Positions 55,929 to 63,908 of a stretch of 64,000 bases of DNA are shown one piece after another. The translations under genes were made by a program, and so were the position numbers. The DNA is from an uncultured Bacteroidales bacterium (GTDB lineage: Bacteria; Bacteroidota; Bacteroidia; Bacteroidales; UBA932). Where the stretch lies: assembly GCA_949286415.1 (NCBI GenBank), contig CASEBV010000027.1, positions 17,228 through 81,227 on the forward strand, written 5' to 3'. The notes below the pieces were generated by a model. That model saw only the letters and a program-made list of their open reading frames with translations. It was not told where the DNA came from and ran no database searches. Positions within the stretch are counted from its first letter, which is position 1. Every line of letters begins with the position of its first letter.

Positions 55929-55960
55929 AATGTCATTTGAAATTCAAATTGTCCTATGTA

Positions 55961-57211
55961 TTACTCTTCAGGAAATTTAGGTTCATCCGGATCAATCACG
56001 GTCTCGCCGCCATCCTGCCAAGCTTCAAGAGTTGCAGTGATCTGAACTTCTTCAAGACCATAAATAATCATGGTAACCTTATAAGATTTGCCTTTCTCAA
56101 ATGTAGTGGCACCATCTCCTGCTCCTGTAAGCTTGGTTGCTTCCAGCAGATATTCCTGAACAGGAATCTCAGTCAGCTGATCTTCATCTTTGGATGCAAG
56201 AGCAAGCTGGATAGAATAACTTTCTTCTCCCGGAATTGCAAGGATGCTTTCTCCAATAGCTTTTGAAGTCTGCTCGGCATCCGGAGTTTCATTGAATGTC
56301 TCAGTTCCTACCGGATCAAGAGCAACGAGGTTTCCGTCTACTCCTCTCTGTCTGAGATAGAGCCAATCTTCTGTGGCTTCAACATCAGCTATTTCGCGCT
56401 GAACATCTCCTGAACTTACGACAACGAGATTACCTGTAGTTTTTGATTTAAGGGCAAGAGAAACAACCTGAATGTCATTTGCAGAAGCTGAGCCAGGCTT
56501 AATCTCAAATGTGAATCTTGCAAGCTGGTGCTGGAAGACGAGGTCAGGCTGAACACCACGACGTGCAGCATATGCACTATATGCATTCTGCCAGTTTACG
56601 ACCTCTGTACCAAGGATATCAGCTGCAGGATCTGCCTTTGCGAGCATGAGGTCCTGACCGCCGTCGATCTTGAACGGAACATAAATCCTGTTTGCCTCAA
56701 CAACCGGCACTGGATCAGCACTGGTCGCATTTCCGTCATAATAGGCATCATCAATATGATAGCCATAAAAATCATATACCGTGTTACCCTGATAATAGAA
56801 CGGCTCGGCTTCCTCTGCAGGATTTGGCTGACCGTCTGCATCCGGATCCTGGTTCAGCACTTCAATACTGCCGGAATTTTGTCCATCCGGAGCTTCTGCC
56901 GGAACATGCCATATGAATGCACGGCCTTCGTCCAGAGGATTGGTAGAAGCAGCATTAGTGAAATCTGTAATCTCTCTGTCGAAACCAAAAACATAAAGAG
57001 TCTGCCGATTCCAGACATTACTGTCTCCGGCAAGATCTCCTACTGTTCCAGTTGCTTTTGTCAATGCTGCCGGAGCTCCCAGTCCAAACTGTACGGCGAC
57101 CTGATCAGCCGGATCAACCGGTTCAGGCTGAGGCTGAGGAGTAGCCTCGTTCTTTGAGCAAGCTGCCAACATTCCGACGGCAGCGATTGCCAACAATGCA
57201 TAATTTTTCAT
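55961..57211 (-). CDS. Fimbrillin-family lipoprotein (second)
   Basis: A 416-residue lipoprotein: lipobox MLAAC followed by SKNEATPQPQPEPVDP. Contains LYVFGFDREITDFTNAASTN, YYQGNTVYDFYGYHIDDAYY, KIDGGQDLMLAKADPAADIL and C-terminal TATLEAWQDGGETVIDPDEP. The 'Y..DFYGYHIDD' and 'IDGGQDLM.AKA' blocks are shared with the first fimbrillin (57272-58495), so these two form a second pair distinct from the third and fourth. Confidence 0.85.
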   Translation of the reverse strand: MKNYALLAIAAVGMLAACSKNEATPQPQPEPVDPADQVAVQFGLGAPAALTKATGTVGDLAGDSNVWNRQTLYVFGFDREITDFTNAASTNPLDEGRAFIWHVPAEAPDGQNSGSIEVLNQDPDADGQPNPAEEAEPFYYQGNTVYDFYGYHIDDAYYDGNATSADPVPVVEANRIYVPFKIDGGQDLMLAKADPAADILGTEVVNWQNAYSAYAARRGVQPDLVFQHQLARFTFEIKPGSASANDIQVVSLALKSKTTGNLVVVSSGDVQREIADVEATEDWLYLRQRGVDGNLVALDPVGTETFNETPDAEQTSKAIGESILAIPGEESYSIQLALASKDEDQLTEIPVQEYLLEATKLTGAGDGATTFEKGKSYKVTMIIYGLEEVQITATLEAWQDGGETVIDPDEPKFPEE

Positions 57212-57271
57212 TGCTCTAATAATTAGTTAATATTGGGTTAATAAATATTGTCGTTAAAGTTCTCATGTCAT

Positions 57272-58495
57272 TCAATTTATACCTGCCGGCGGAGCATCTT
57301 CGCCAACTTCTATCTCCCCTCCGTTATTCCATTCCGTCAAAGAAACAGAAACTTTGACTTCAGTGACTCCATATATCGCAAATCTAATCCTGTACTGATA
57401 ACCCGGCTCAAAAGTTCCGGAAGAAGGAGTGATTATCTGCTGAACTTTATTTTGATGAATATGACCGGTCGGAAGGTATTCGCTCAAATATAAAATCAAG
57501 TCATACTCTGAGTCAGGAGCTATCAGAAGACTTTCGCCTACTCTTACGGGATCAACTTCTGCATATATATTATTCATATTCACTTCTTCAGGTGCAGGAG
57601 GAAGCAGCTGTGACTTGAGTTCTGCCCCATTCTTGTCCTTCAGTTTCAGGTATGGCAGACTCTCTGCCGGCCTCGTGTCCTTGGAGAAATCCAGCCCCAT
57701 TTCTTCAGTATGCTTCGAGACGACAGTAAACTCGGCTCTTGTCCTTGAGCGGACCTTGATGGAGTCGACATATATTTCTTTGCCGGTGTTTTCCGAATAT
57801 CCCGAATAAAGGTCGAAGCAAAGTCTGGTGAGATGGTGCTTGAAATATATCACCGGATCAATCCTGAGGGCAGCGGTGTAGGCTCCGAATGAATAGTTCA
57901 TCAGGTTGGCCTTCTCTTCTTCAGAGTAGCCGTCGAGGTTGTAGTATCCTTCGTCGAAAGCGGCCTTGGCAGACATGAGGTCCTGACTTCCGTCAATCTC
58001 AACAGGGAAGCTGATCCTGTCGTCTGTGCGGACTATGCTGTTGTCCGGCACTGACATGTCATCGATAAAGTATGCATAGAAATCATACGGCTGCGTGCTT
58101 ACCGGATAATAGACCTGCTCTCCGGCCCAAGTGGCATAACTGTCAAGTTCTCCTATTTGCGCGACCTTGCCTGCAAGGCTGCCCCTGTTGTCAATCGATC
58201 CGTCCACGAGACAGTTCCAGTTGTCATTGCGGCTTGTTGACATGAATGATGTCAGCAAATCTTTCTTGAAGGCATATACATAAATCGGTGAGCCTTTCCA
58301 GAACTCAGAATTTTCATCCACGGCTCCATGTCCTCTGGTAACGAACATATTGTCCGGATTTCCCACGACAACCTGTACCGGAATCGGTTCATCCGAGATA
58401 CCGTCAATTTCGGCACCACGGTAAGAATCGTCAGTGCAGGACAGCAGCATACAGCCGGCCAGGAATGTATAGAATAATTTCTTCAGCATCTTCAT
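57272..58495 (-). CDS. Fimbrillin-family lipoprotein (first)
   Basis: A 407-residue lipoprotein with lipobox MLLSC then TDDSYRGAEIDG. IYVYAFKKDLLTSFMSTSRN, YYPVSTQPYDFYAYFIDDMS, EIDGSQDLMSAKAAFDEGYY, IYFKHHLTRLCFDLYSGYSE, and the terminal SVSLTEWNNGGEIEVGEDAP define the fimbrillin fold. Follows the anchor-like lipoprotein by 6 bp. Confidence 0.85.
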   Translation of the reverse strand: MKMLKKLFYTFLAGCMLLSCTDDSYRGAEIDGISDEPIPVQVVVGNPDNMFVTRGHGAVDENSEFWKGSPIYVYAFKKDLLTSFMSTSRNDNWNCLVDGSIDNRGSLAGKVAQIGELDSYATWAGEQVYYPVSTQPYDFYAYFIDDMSVPDNSIVRTDDRISFPVEIDGSQDLMSAKAAFDEGYYNLDGYSEEEKANLMNYSFGAYTAALRIDPVIYFKHHLTRLCFDLYSGYSENTGKEIYVDSIKVRSRTRAEFTVVSKHTEEMGLDFSKDTRPAESLPYLKLKDKNGAELKSQLLPPAPEEVNMNNIYAEVDPVRVGESLLIAPDSEYDLILYLSEYLPTGHIHQNKVQQIITPSSGTFEPGYQYRIRFAIYGVTEVKVSVSLTEWNNGGEIEVGEDAPPAGIN

Positions 58496-58501
58496 CCCAA
58501 T

Positions 58502-59641
58502 TTACACCTCTATGTCTATATCATTGTCCTCGCTGTCAAACCAAATCTCGACGCCTTGGCTGTCACCGTTTGGAAGTATCTGATCTTCATTGATTTCAAG
58601 AACAGAATTGACTTGCAGCAGAGCTGACGACCGGGCGGTTCTGTATCCGCTGCCGTCGGTCAGCTGGCGCATCAGGGCAGCTCCGAGAATTGTCTCACGG
58701 AGATTTATGCCGGCATGGAAAAGCCGCTTGTTAACTCCGGTGCCGTCCGCTGTCGGACTGAGCGCAGGAATTGTAATCTGCAGAATCCCGGCTCCGACTA
58801 TATCGGAATTGGTTCCGCTCGGGAATAGACCAAGCACATTGACTTCGCCCTGATATACATGGACATTGCCGTTCTGTGAGATTTTATGCATGTTGAACAG
58901 AGCCCTGTATGTCGAATCGCTTACCTGGGCAGACATAAGCTGCACTCTTCTCGGAACTCCGGATATCTCGGCGGTCAGAAGATCATTTTCAATGGTTACA
59001 TTTCCCTGAAGACGTATTGACAGGCGGAATGTAAGCTTTTGTGTCAGTCTTTTGATGTCAAAAGCAATCTCAGGAGAGACGGTCGGATATATCCTCTGCT
59101 TCTTTACATCAATAAAAAGAGGATCCGAAGCCTCGACATAGCCGAACGACGGGTTGAAATCCGCAACACCTGACGGAATCTCATCCTCAGAAAGTTCATT
59201 CACTACGGCATAGAGATCTCTCATGCTGACTGCAGGATTGTCCCTGAACTCATCGACTGACTCTATCCTGTATGTCTCTGAGATATCATTGAATACCATC
59301 ATATAATATTCCCCGTTAGGGAGAATATTGTCCCGGGAGGTATTTTCCGGGATATTTTCCGGGGTATTTTCCGGGATATCTTCCGGGAATATGGTTCCTG
59401 ACGGCCCCACCTGCCATACATAATGCACCGTATTGATAATCCGGCTGAATGCAAGACACATGGTATCCGGCTTGTCTGCTTCAGTGACATCTGACGGCCA
59501 GTTGAGAGAGATGTTCACCGCGACACTGTCCGGCATGTCCTCGCTTCCGTCAAGAGCCACCATCGTACATGACGGGAAAGAAACCGCAGCGAGCAAAGAA
59601 AGAGAGATGCCCGCTCCTGCTATAAAATTATTCATTCTCAT
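58502..59641 (-). CDS. Fimbria-locus anchor-like lipoprotein (DUF5119/FimB-Mfa2-like)
   Basis: A 379-residue lipoprotein with lipobox SFPSC followed by TMVALDGSED. Its position between a DUF3575 gene and the first fimbrillin, and segments such as DGSEDMPDSVAVNISLNWPS, YYMMVFNDISETYRIESVDE and PEIAFDIKRLTQKLTFRLSI, suit a DUF5119 or FimB/Mfa2-type minor/anchor subunit; I cannot decide between them. It carries a 12-bp in-frame repeat coding for four PEDI/PENT/PENI/PENT units (59341-59388). Start overlaps the upstream gene's stop. Confidence 0.7.
   Translation of the reverse strand: MRMNNFIAGAGISLSLLAAVSFPSCTMVALDGSEDMPDSVAVNISLNWPSDVTEADKPDTMCLAFSRIINTVHYVWQVGPSGTIFPEDIPENTPENIPENTSRDNILPNGEYYMMVFNDISETYRIESVDEFRDNPAVSMRDLYAVVNELSEDEIPSGVADFNPSFGYVEASDPLFIDVKKQRIYPTVSPEIAFDIKRLTQKLTFRLSIRLQGNVTIENDLLTAEISGVPRRVQLMSAQVSDSTYRALFNMHKISQNGNVHVYQGEVNVLGLFPSGTNSDIVGAGILQITIPALSPTADGTGVNKRLFHAGINLRETILGAALMRQLTDGSGYRTARSSALLQVNSVLEINEDQILPNGDSQGVEIWFDSEDNDIDIEV
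59341..59388 (-). repeat. Four 12-bp in-frame tandem repeats
   Basis: Plus-strand TATTTTCCGGG(A/G) four times in a row (last with one change), encoding a four-residue Pro-Glu-x-x repeat in the anchor-like lipoprotein. Copy number can change without frameshift. Confidence 0.85.
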
Positions 59642-60924
59642 TTTCCGCCCTCCTTCTTTGCATCGGATTTGCCGGATGCCGAACGGGGCTTCCTGGTCTT
59701 CTTTATTGTCTTTTCCTTCACATCCGAGTCTTTCACGACCGGCCTGGCTTCTTCGTCTTCGTCCAATTCCGTCTGAACAGGAGCCGTTTCGGACACTTCT
59801 GTTTCTGTCACAGCCTCCTGCGCGGCTTTCCGAGCCTTTTTCCTGTCCCGTGCATTGACTTTATTTTCTCGGGCAGCCTTCGGCTCCTTGGTCTCTTTTG
59901 TCTTTGAGACCTTCTGCTCATTGTCCTTTACTTTGGCCGGCGGCTCCCACTCCCCTGACTTCTTGAGTTCACGGACTTTTGCGAGGGAATCCTGCCTGGC
60001 TGTCTTCTGATCTTCCTTCAGCTTCTTCTGAGCCTCCCTTGCCGTCTTGACAGAATCCATTCTTGCCGTCTTGTCCTGTTCGCGGCGCTGGGCATCGAAT
60101 ATCTTCTGCTGGTCTTCCCTCTTGTACTTGTCATCTATCGACTTCATGCGGTAGACAAACGCCACCTTCAGTTCCGACACCACCGGATAAGGGACGACAT
60201 GAAATTCTCTGCTCTTTGACGGAATTTCATAATAATAGTCTCCGTTGGCATTGTGCCCGAAGGCCTTGTATGATGTGGCAGCAAACCCGAGGGCAACACC
60301 GAACTCAATGTCTATCGCACTCTTGTCGTACTGATAGAGAGGCAGCACATAGCCGGCGATGAGACCGGCACCGTACATCTGGCCCTGATGACCTTCTTTT
60401 CCGAATTTGAATGAATAGGTCCCGGCATTTGCATATCCTCCTATATAATAGGCCCGCCATGTCTTGTTCCAGAAATTGTTTTTCTTGCGCCCGGACTCAT
60501 CTGAAGATGACTTGTCCTTGGGTGAAAATGTCTCGCTGAACCAGTTGCCGAAAGACAGTTTGTCATTTATCCTCCAATATCTCCTGTATTCCGGACGGAC
60601 TTCAAAGACATTGAACACCATCGGTGTCGTATAATTGTGTGTGGTATTCCAGTTGTACCGGAGATTCACTCCGATTGTATTGCGGTTGTAAATGGAATTG
60701 GACAGGTCAAATTCAACTCCTATATTCGGTATGGTGAGAAGCCACTCCAGGGCATTGGTGCGGATGGACCACATGTCCTTGAACGGAACAGTCTTGCCGT
60801 CCTTCTCCTTCGCCTTTGCCAACGCATCTGCATTATTATATTGTGCAGACACAGGGAAAGCACTCCATAGGAGAAGTGAGGCCAGTACGCAAAAAATGTT
60901 TATGACTGTCTTGCTTTTCATCAA
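59638..60924 (-). CDS. DUF3575 family protein with long charged C-terminal tail
   Basis: A 428-residue first gene of the fimbria-like locus. Signal peptide (TVINIFCVLASLLLWSAFPV, cut after VSAQ); SIRTNALEWLLTIPNIGVEF and VRPEYRRYWRINDKLSFGNW mark the DUF3575 barrel (about residues 50-255). The last 170 residues are Lys/Glu/Arg/Ala-rich with repeated motifs (KTAREAQKKLKEDQKTARQD, RDRKKARKAAQEAV) that may form a long helix reaching the peptidoglycan (inference). A weak promoter TTTC-N19-TAAATTCG lies at 61000-60970. Confidence 0.8.
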   Translation of the reverse strand: MMKSKTVINIFCVLASLLLWSAFPVSAQYNNADALAKAKEKDGKTVPFKDMWSIRTNALEWLLTIPNIGVEFDLSNSIYNRNTIGVNLRYNWNTTHNYTTPMVFNVFEVRPEYRRYWRINDKLSFGNWFSETFSPKDKSSSDESGRKKNNFWNKTWRAYYIGGYANAGTYSFKFGKEGHQGQMYGAGLIAGYVLPLYQYDKSAIDIEFGVALGFAATSYKAFGHNANGDYYYEIPSKSREFHVVPYPVVSELKVAFVYRMKSIDDKYKREDQQKIFDAQRREQDKTARMDSVKTAREAQKKLKEDQKTARQDSLAKVRELKKSGEWEPPAKVKDNEQKVSKTKETKEPKAARENKVNARDRKKARKAAQEAVTETEVSETAPVQTELDEDEEARPVVKDSDVKEKTIKKTRKPRSASGKSDAKKEGGK

Positions 60925-60969
60925 AAAATATTTAGCCTTGCGCTGCCGGATTTACACGGCAAATCGGCG

Positions 60970-61000
60970 CGAATTTAATACATCCGGGGCAAAAAAGAAA
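60970..61000 (-). promoter_or_regulatory. Candidate weak promoter of the fimbria-like locus
   Basis: Minus-strand TTTC (61000-60997), 19 bp, TAAATTCG (60977-60970), one mismatch at each box from consensus. Start near 60963, leader about 40 nt. No invertible segment with obvious inverted repeats was found around it. Confidence 0.4.
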
Positions 61001-61083
61001 AAATTTCAGGCGAAATTTTGGTTATATATTTTGTTACAAACGAGAGGTTTACTATCGCGCAAAAACATGTTTTAGCCATAAAT

Positions 61084-61092
61084 CCCCCCCCC
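61084..61092. repeat. C9 homopolymer
   Basis: Nine consecutive C about 160 bp upstream of the fimbria-like locus and 64 bp beyond the vsr stop. Confidence 0.9.
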
Positions 61093-61155
61093 ACAGACCG
61101 CTGCAAGGCCGCTTTCATTTTGTAATATAATTTCTCTGAAGTAAATTGGAATTTT

Positions 61156-61761
61156 TCAAAAATCACATAAATCCGTGAGGGCTGGATTTTCTGAATCAAG
61201 GACAATTTTCCGGGGAATGTCGTACCGGTTGTGGATTTCAGCCTCAAGCGCCCCCTTCCTCATCTTTTTTTCATCATTTTCTCTCCTGCGCAAGGCTTTC
61301 AGGACTTTTCTCCTCCCCTGCTCTGCGCAATACTCCGCCTCATTGTCCTTCAATGAGGCCAGAAGCCTGCCCATCGTCACCTTCCTTCTGGCAGATGTAT
61401 TCAATTCACACTCCCAAAGGACAATCACTTTCCATCCGAGCGCCTCCAGCCTCGTCTTGACGGCAGCATCCCGCCTGATGTTGCGCTCAATCTTGTCTTG
61501 CCAGAACTGCCTGTTGGTCTGGGGCATGACGAAATGCCGGCACCCGCTGTGTCCGTGCCAGAAGCATCCGTTCACAAAAATCGCCGTATTGTATTTTTTA
61601 AGCACTATGTCCGGCGTCCCCGGCAATGCGCTGACATTCAGCCTGTATCGGAAACCGGCCGCGAAAAGGCCTTTCCGGACGGCCACCTCCGGCTTCGTGT
61701 CTTTGCTGCGTATGTGTGACATGCACAGATGCCGCTGCAGCCTTGTCATCCTGTCTGCCAT
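61156..61761 (-). CDS. vsr: Very short patch repair (Vsr) endonuclease
   Basis: A 201-residue Vsr-type endonuclease, which nicks at T:G mismatches left by deamination of 5-methylcytosine. MSHIRSKDTKPEVAVRKGLF, RLNVSALPGTPDIVLKKYNT (catalytic Asp), AIFVNGCFWHGHSGC (His and zinc Cys) and WKVIVLWECEL are diagnostic. The C-terminus is about 50 residues longer than E. coli Vsr (156). No Dcm-type methyltransferase lies nearby. The ATG at 61761 (MADRMTRLQ) is chosen; upstream codons are made of tandem 17-bp repeats. Confidence 0.92.
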   Translation of the reverse strand: MADRMTRLQRHLCMSHIRSKDTKPEVAVRKGLFAAGFRYRLNVSALPGTPDIVLKKYNTAIFVNGCFWHGHSGCRHFVMPQTNRQFWQDKIERNIRRDAAVKTRLEALGWKVIVLWECELNTSARRKVTMGRLLASLKDNEAEYCAEQGRRKVLKALRRRENDEKKMRKGALEAEIHNRYDIPRKIVLDSENPALTDLCDF

Positions 61762-61795
61762 GATTGTCTGCTCCTGATAGTAAATGTATATCCTC

Positions 61796-61846
61796 GGCCA
61801 TTGTATGCCTTTGGTCATTGTATGTCCTTGACCATTGTATGCCACT
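61796..61846. repeat. Three tandem 17-bp repeats upstream of vsr
   Basis: GGCCATTGTATGCCTTT, GGTCATTGTATGTCCTT and GACCATTGTATGCCACT in direct tandem (61796-61846), sharing CATTGTATG. They sit just upstream of the vsr start, between divergent vsr and mnmE, and could be an operator. A further CCATTGTCCATTG follows to the right. Confidence 0.75.
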
Positions 61847-61955
61847 GGCCGCCATTGTCCATTGCCTGCACAAATATCGCAAATTTGACGGACTGCGGCA
61901 AAAATTGTAATTTCGCAGAAATATTATATTGTATTTTCTGAAAAATATCATAACA

Positions 61956-63638
61956 ATGTATTCGGGATACGACGATACCATATGTGCCCCCGCGACCATT
62001 CCGGGGACGGGCGCCATTACAATTATCAGGGTCAGCGGGCCGAAGGCTCTTGAAATTGCAGACAAAGTCGTCAGTTGCCGCCAGGGGGCTTCAGCCTCCG
62101 GTCCTGCCGGTGATACTGCAAATGATACTGCAGACAATCGGACATGCTCATCCGGGACAATTGCTTCCGCCCCGGGCTACACCATAAGGTTCGGGACAAT
62201 ATATGACGAAAAGAAAAAGCCGCTGGACGATGTGCTCGTGAGCATTTTCCGTGCCCCGCATTCATATACGGGAGAGGATTCGGCGGAAATTTCCTGCCAT
62301 GCTTCAAAATACATCGCCGACACAATCATGCAGATGCTGATTGCTGCCGGAGCCAGGACTGCCGAACCGGGGGAATTCACCCGCCGCGCATTTGTGAACG
62401 GAAAGATGGACCTCGCCCAGGCAGAGGCCGTCGCCGACCTGATTGCATCCCAGAACGCAGCTGCCCACCGCGTGGCCGTCAACCAGCTGAAAGGAGGATT
62501 CTCCCGGGAACTCAAGAAGATGAGGGACAAGATGCTGCATATAGTTTCCCTGATGGAGCTCGAGCTTGACTTCAGCGACGAAGACGTGCAGTTTGCAGAC
62601 CGCGATGAACTTGACTCCCTGCTCAAGTCCACCATCCGCCACATCTCCACTCTCCTTGAATCCTTCCGCCTCGGGAATGTCATCAAGAACGGCGTCCCGG
62701 TGGCAATCGTCGGAGCCACCAACACCGGCAAAAGCACCCTCCTGAACGCCCTCCTCGGCGAAGAACGCGCAATCGTCTCCGACATTCACGGCACGACCCG
62801 CGACACTGTGGAAGAGACCATGAACATCGGCGGCGTCCTTTTCCGCTTCATCGACACCGCCGGCATCCGCGACACCGACGAAACCATTGAACGGATAGGC
62901 ATCGAACGCAGCTGGAAGAAATTCCATGAAGCCTCCGTCATCCTCGCCATGATTGATGTCACCAGGGCAGAGGGCGAAGTCGCCGCAAGCGTCAACAGCA
63001 TCCTTGACCAGGTCGACCTGAAGAACCAGCATTTGATTTTCATACTGAACAAATGCGATCTGATCGAGGGGACAGCAGCAGAAAGGAGCGGGGCGCCGGA
63101 TACCGCAGGATCAGAAGCAGACTCAAGATATGGGGCTGAATTTGGACATGGTCTGACTGATAACAAAAATGTTAATATTAAAAACTATATTGTTTCATTA
63201 ATTGAAGAACATCATATTAGAGTTTACGGAAGATTCCCATGGGACAGTGATGACGCCAGCCATTCGGAAAGGCCTGTTCCCGGCAGAAAAGCCCGCCAGT
63301 GTGACGCGACATCCGGCAATAATGCGGAAATAATCTCAATCTCCGCCAAGACCGGCCAGGGCCTTGATGTACTGAAGTCCGCCCTCGCCTGCTCCCGCCG
63401 CGACCTCCTCGCCGACTCCGACACCACCCTCATCACCAATGCCCGCCACTACGAAGCCCTCTCCAACGCCCGCGACGCCCTGGTCAGGGTCCGCAAAGGC
63501 CTCTCAGATGCACTTCCGTCCGACCTGCTCTCCCAGGACATAAGAGAAGCCCTCTACCACATCGGTACGATAGTCGGAGAAATCTCAACGGACGAGGTTC
63601 TGGGGAATATTTTCAGGAATTTTTGCATCGGCAAATGA
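61956..63638 (+). CDS. mnmE: tRNA modification GTPase MnmE with insertion in the G domain
   Basis: A 560-residue GTPase that with MnmG builds the cmnm5 group on wobble uridine. N-terminal MYSGYDDTICAPATIPGTGA, then GEFTRRAFVNGKMDLAQAEA, G1 GATNTGKST, G2 GTTRDTVEE, G3 DTAGIRD, G4 NKCDL, G5 SAKTG and the C-terminal CIGK are all present. Two insertions enlarge it from the usual 450-465: about 30 residues around 40-70 (Ala/Asp/Ser-rich) and about 65 extra between NKCDL and SAKTG (63060-63330), part of which is AT-rich. ATG at 61956 chosen as the family start. Confidence 0.94.
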   Translation: MYSGYDDTICAPATIPGTGAITIIRVSGPKALEIADKVVSCRQGASASGPAGDTANDTADNRTCSSGTIASAPGYTIRFGTIYDEKKKPLDDVLVSIFRAPHSYTGEDSAEISCHASKYIADTIMQMLIAAGARTAEPGEFTRRAFVNGKMDLAQAEAVADLIASQNAAAHRVAVNQLKGGFSRELKKMRDKMLHIVSLMELELDFSDEDVQFADRDELDSLLKSTIRHISTLLESFRLGNVIKNGVPVAIVGATNTGKSTLLNALLGEERAIVSDIHGTTRDTVEETMNIGGVLFRFIDTAGIRDTDETIERIGIERSWKKFHEASVILAMIDVTRAEGEVAASVNSILDQVDLKNQHLIFILNKCDLIEGTAAERSGAPDTAGSEADSRYGAEFGHGLTDNKNVNIKNYIVSLIEEHHIRVYGRFPWDSDDASHSERPVPGRKARQCDATSGNNAEIISISAKTGQGLDVLKSALACSRRDLLADSDTTLITNARHYEALSNARDALVRVRKGLSDALPSDLLSQDIREALYHIGTIVGEISTDEVLGNIFRNFCIGK

Positions 63639-63679
63639 CGGCTTGTAAACAGCCATAACCAACCATAACCATTTAGAAT

Positions 63680-63712
63680 AAAGTCGCTGTATATCAGCGA
63701 CTTTTGTTTTTA
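63680..63712 (+). terminator. Rho-independent terminator after mnmE
   Basis: AAAGTCGCTG (63680-63689) and CAGCGACTTT (63695-63704) form a 10-bp stem with a 5-nt loop followed by TGTTTTTAT. Confidence 0.85.
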
Positions 63713-63774
63713 TATACTTTCCAGACCGTATTTGGAAGTAACGGTTTTTATCCATATTTTTCATACGTATTTCT

Positions 63775-63795
63775 ACCGTGACAGAAATTCACGGT
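63775..63795. repeat. 7-bp inverted repeat
   Basis: ACCGTGA (63775-63781) and TCACGGT (63789-63795) around 7 nt, with further ACCGT/ACGGT copies at 63725-63745. In the leader region of the zinc-ribbon gene. Confidence 0.45.
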
Positions 63796-63823
63796 TTGCC
63801 CAAATATCACAGTGACGCATTAG

Positions 63824-63860
63824 TTGACGTGTGTTGACAATGGTTTACATGTGTGGACAA
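63824..63860 (+). repeat. Two 17-bp direct repeats, 20-bp period
   Basis: TTGACGTGTGTTGACAA (63824-63840) and TTTACATGTGTGGACAA (63844-63860) differ at three positions. Possible recombinase arm or regulator sites in front of the zinc-ribbon gene. Confidence 0.5.
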
Positions 63861-63908
63861 AAAGGGAAATTAAAATTCATGTAAAATGGCAGAAAATAGG
63901 ACGAAAAT

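Noticed and set aside
61762..61845. N-terminal extension of Vsr
   Set aside because: The extra codons are made of out-of-frame 17-bp tandem repeats and the family start MADRMTRLQ lies further in.
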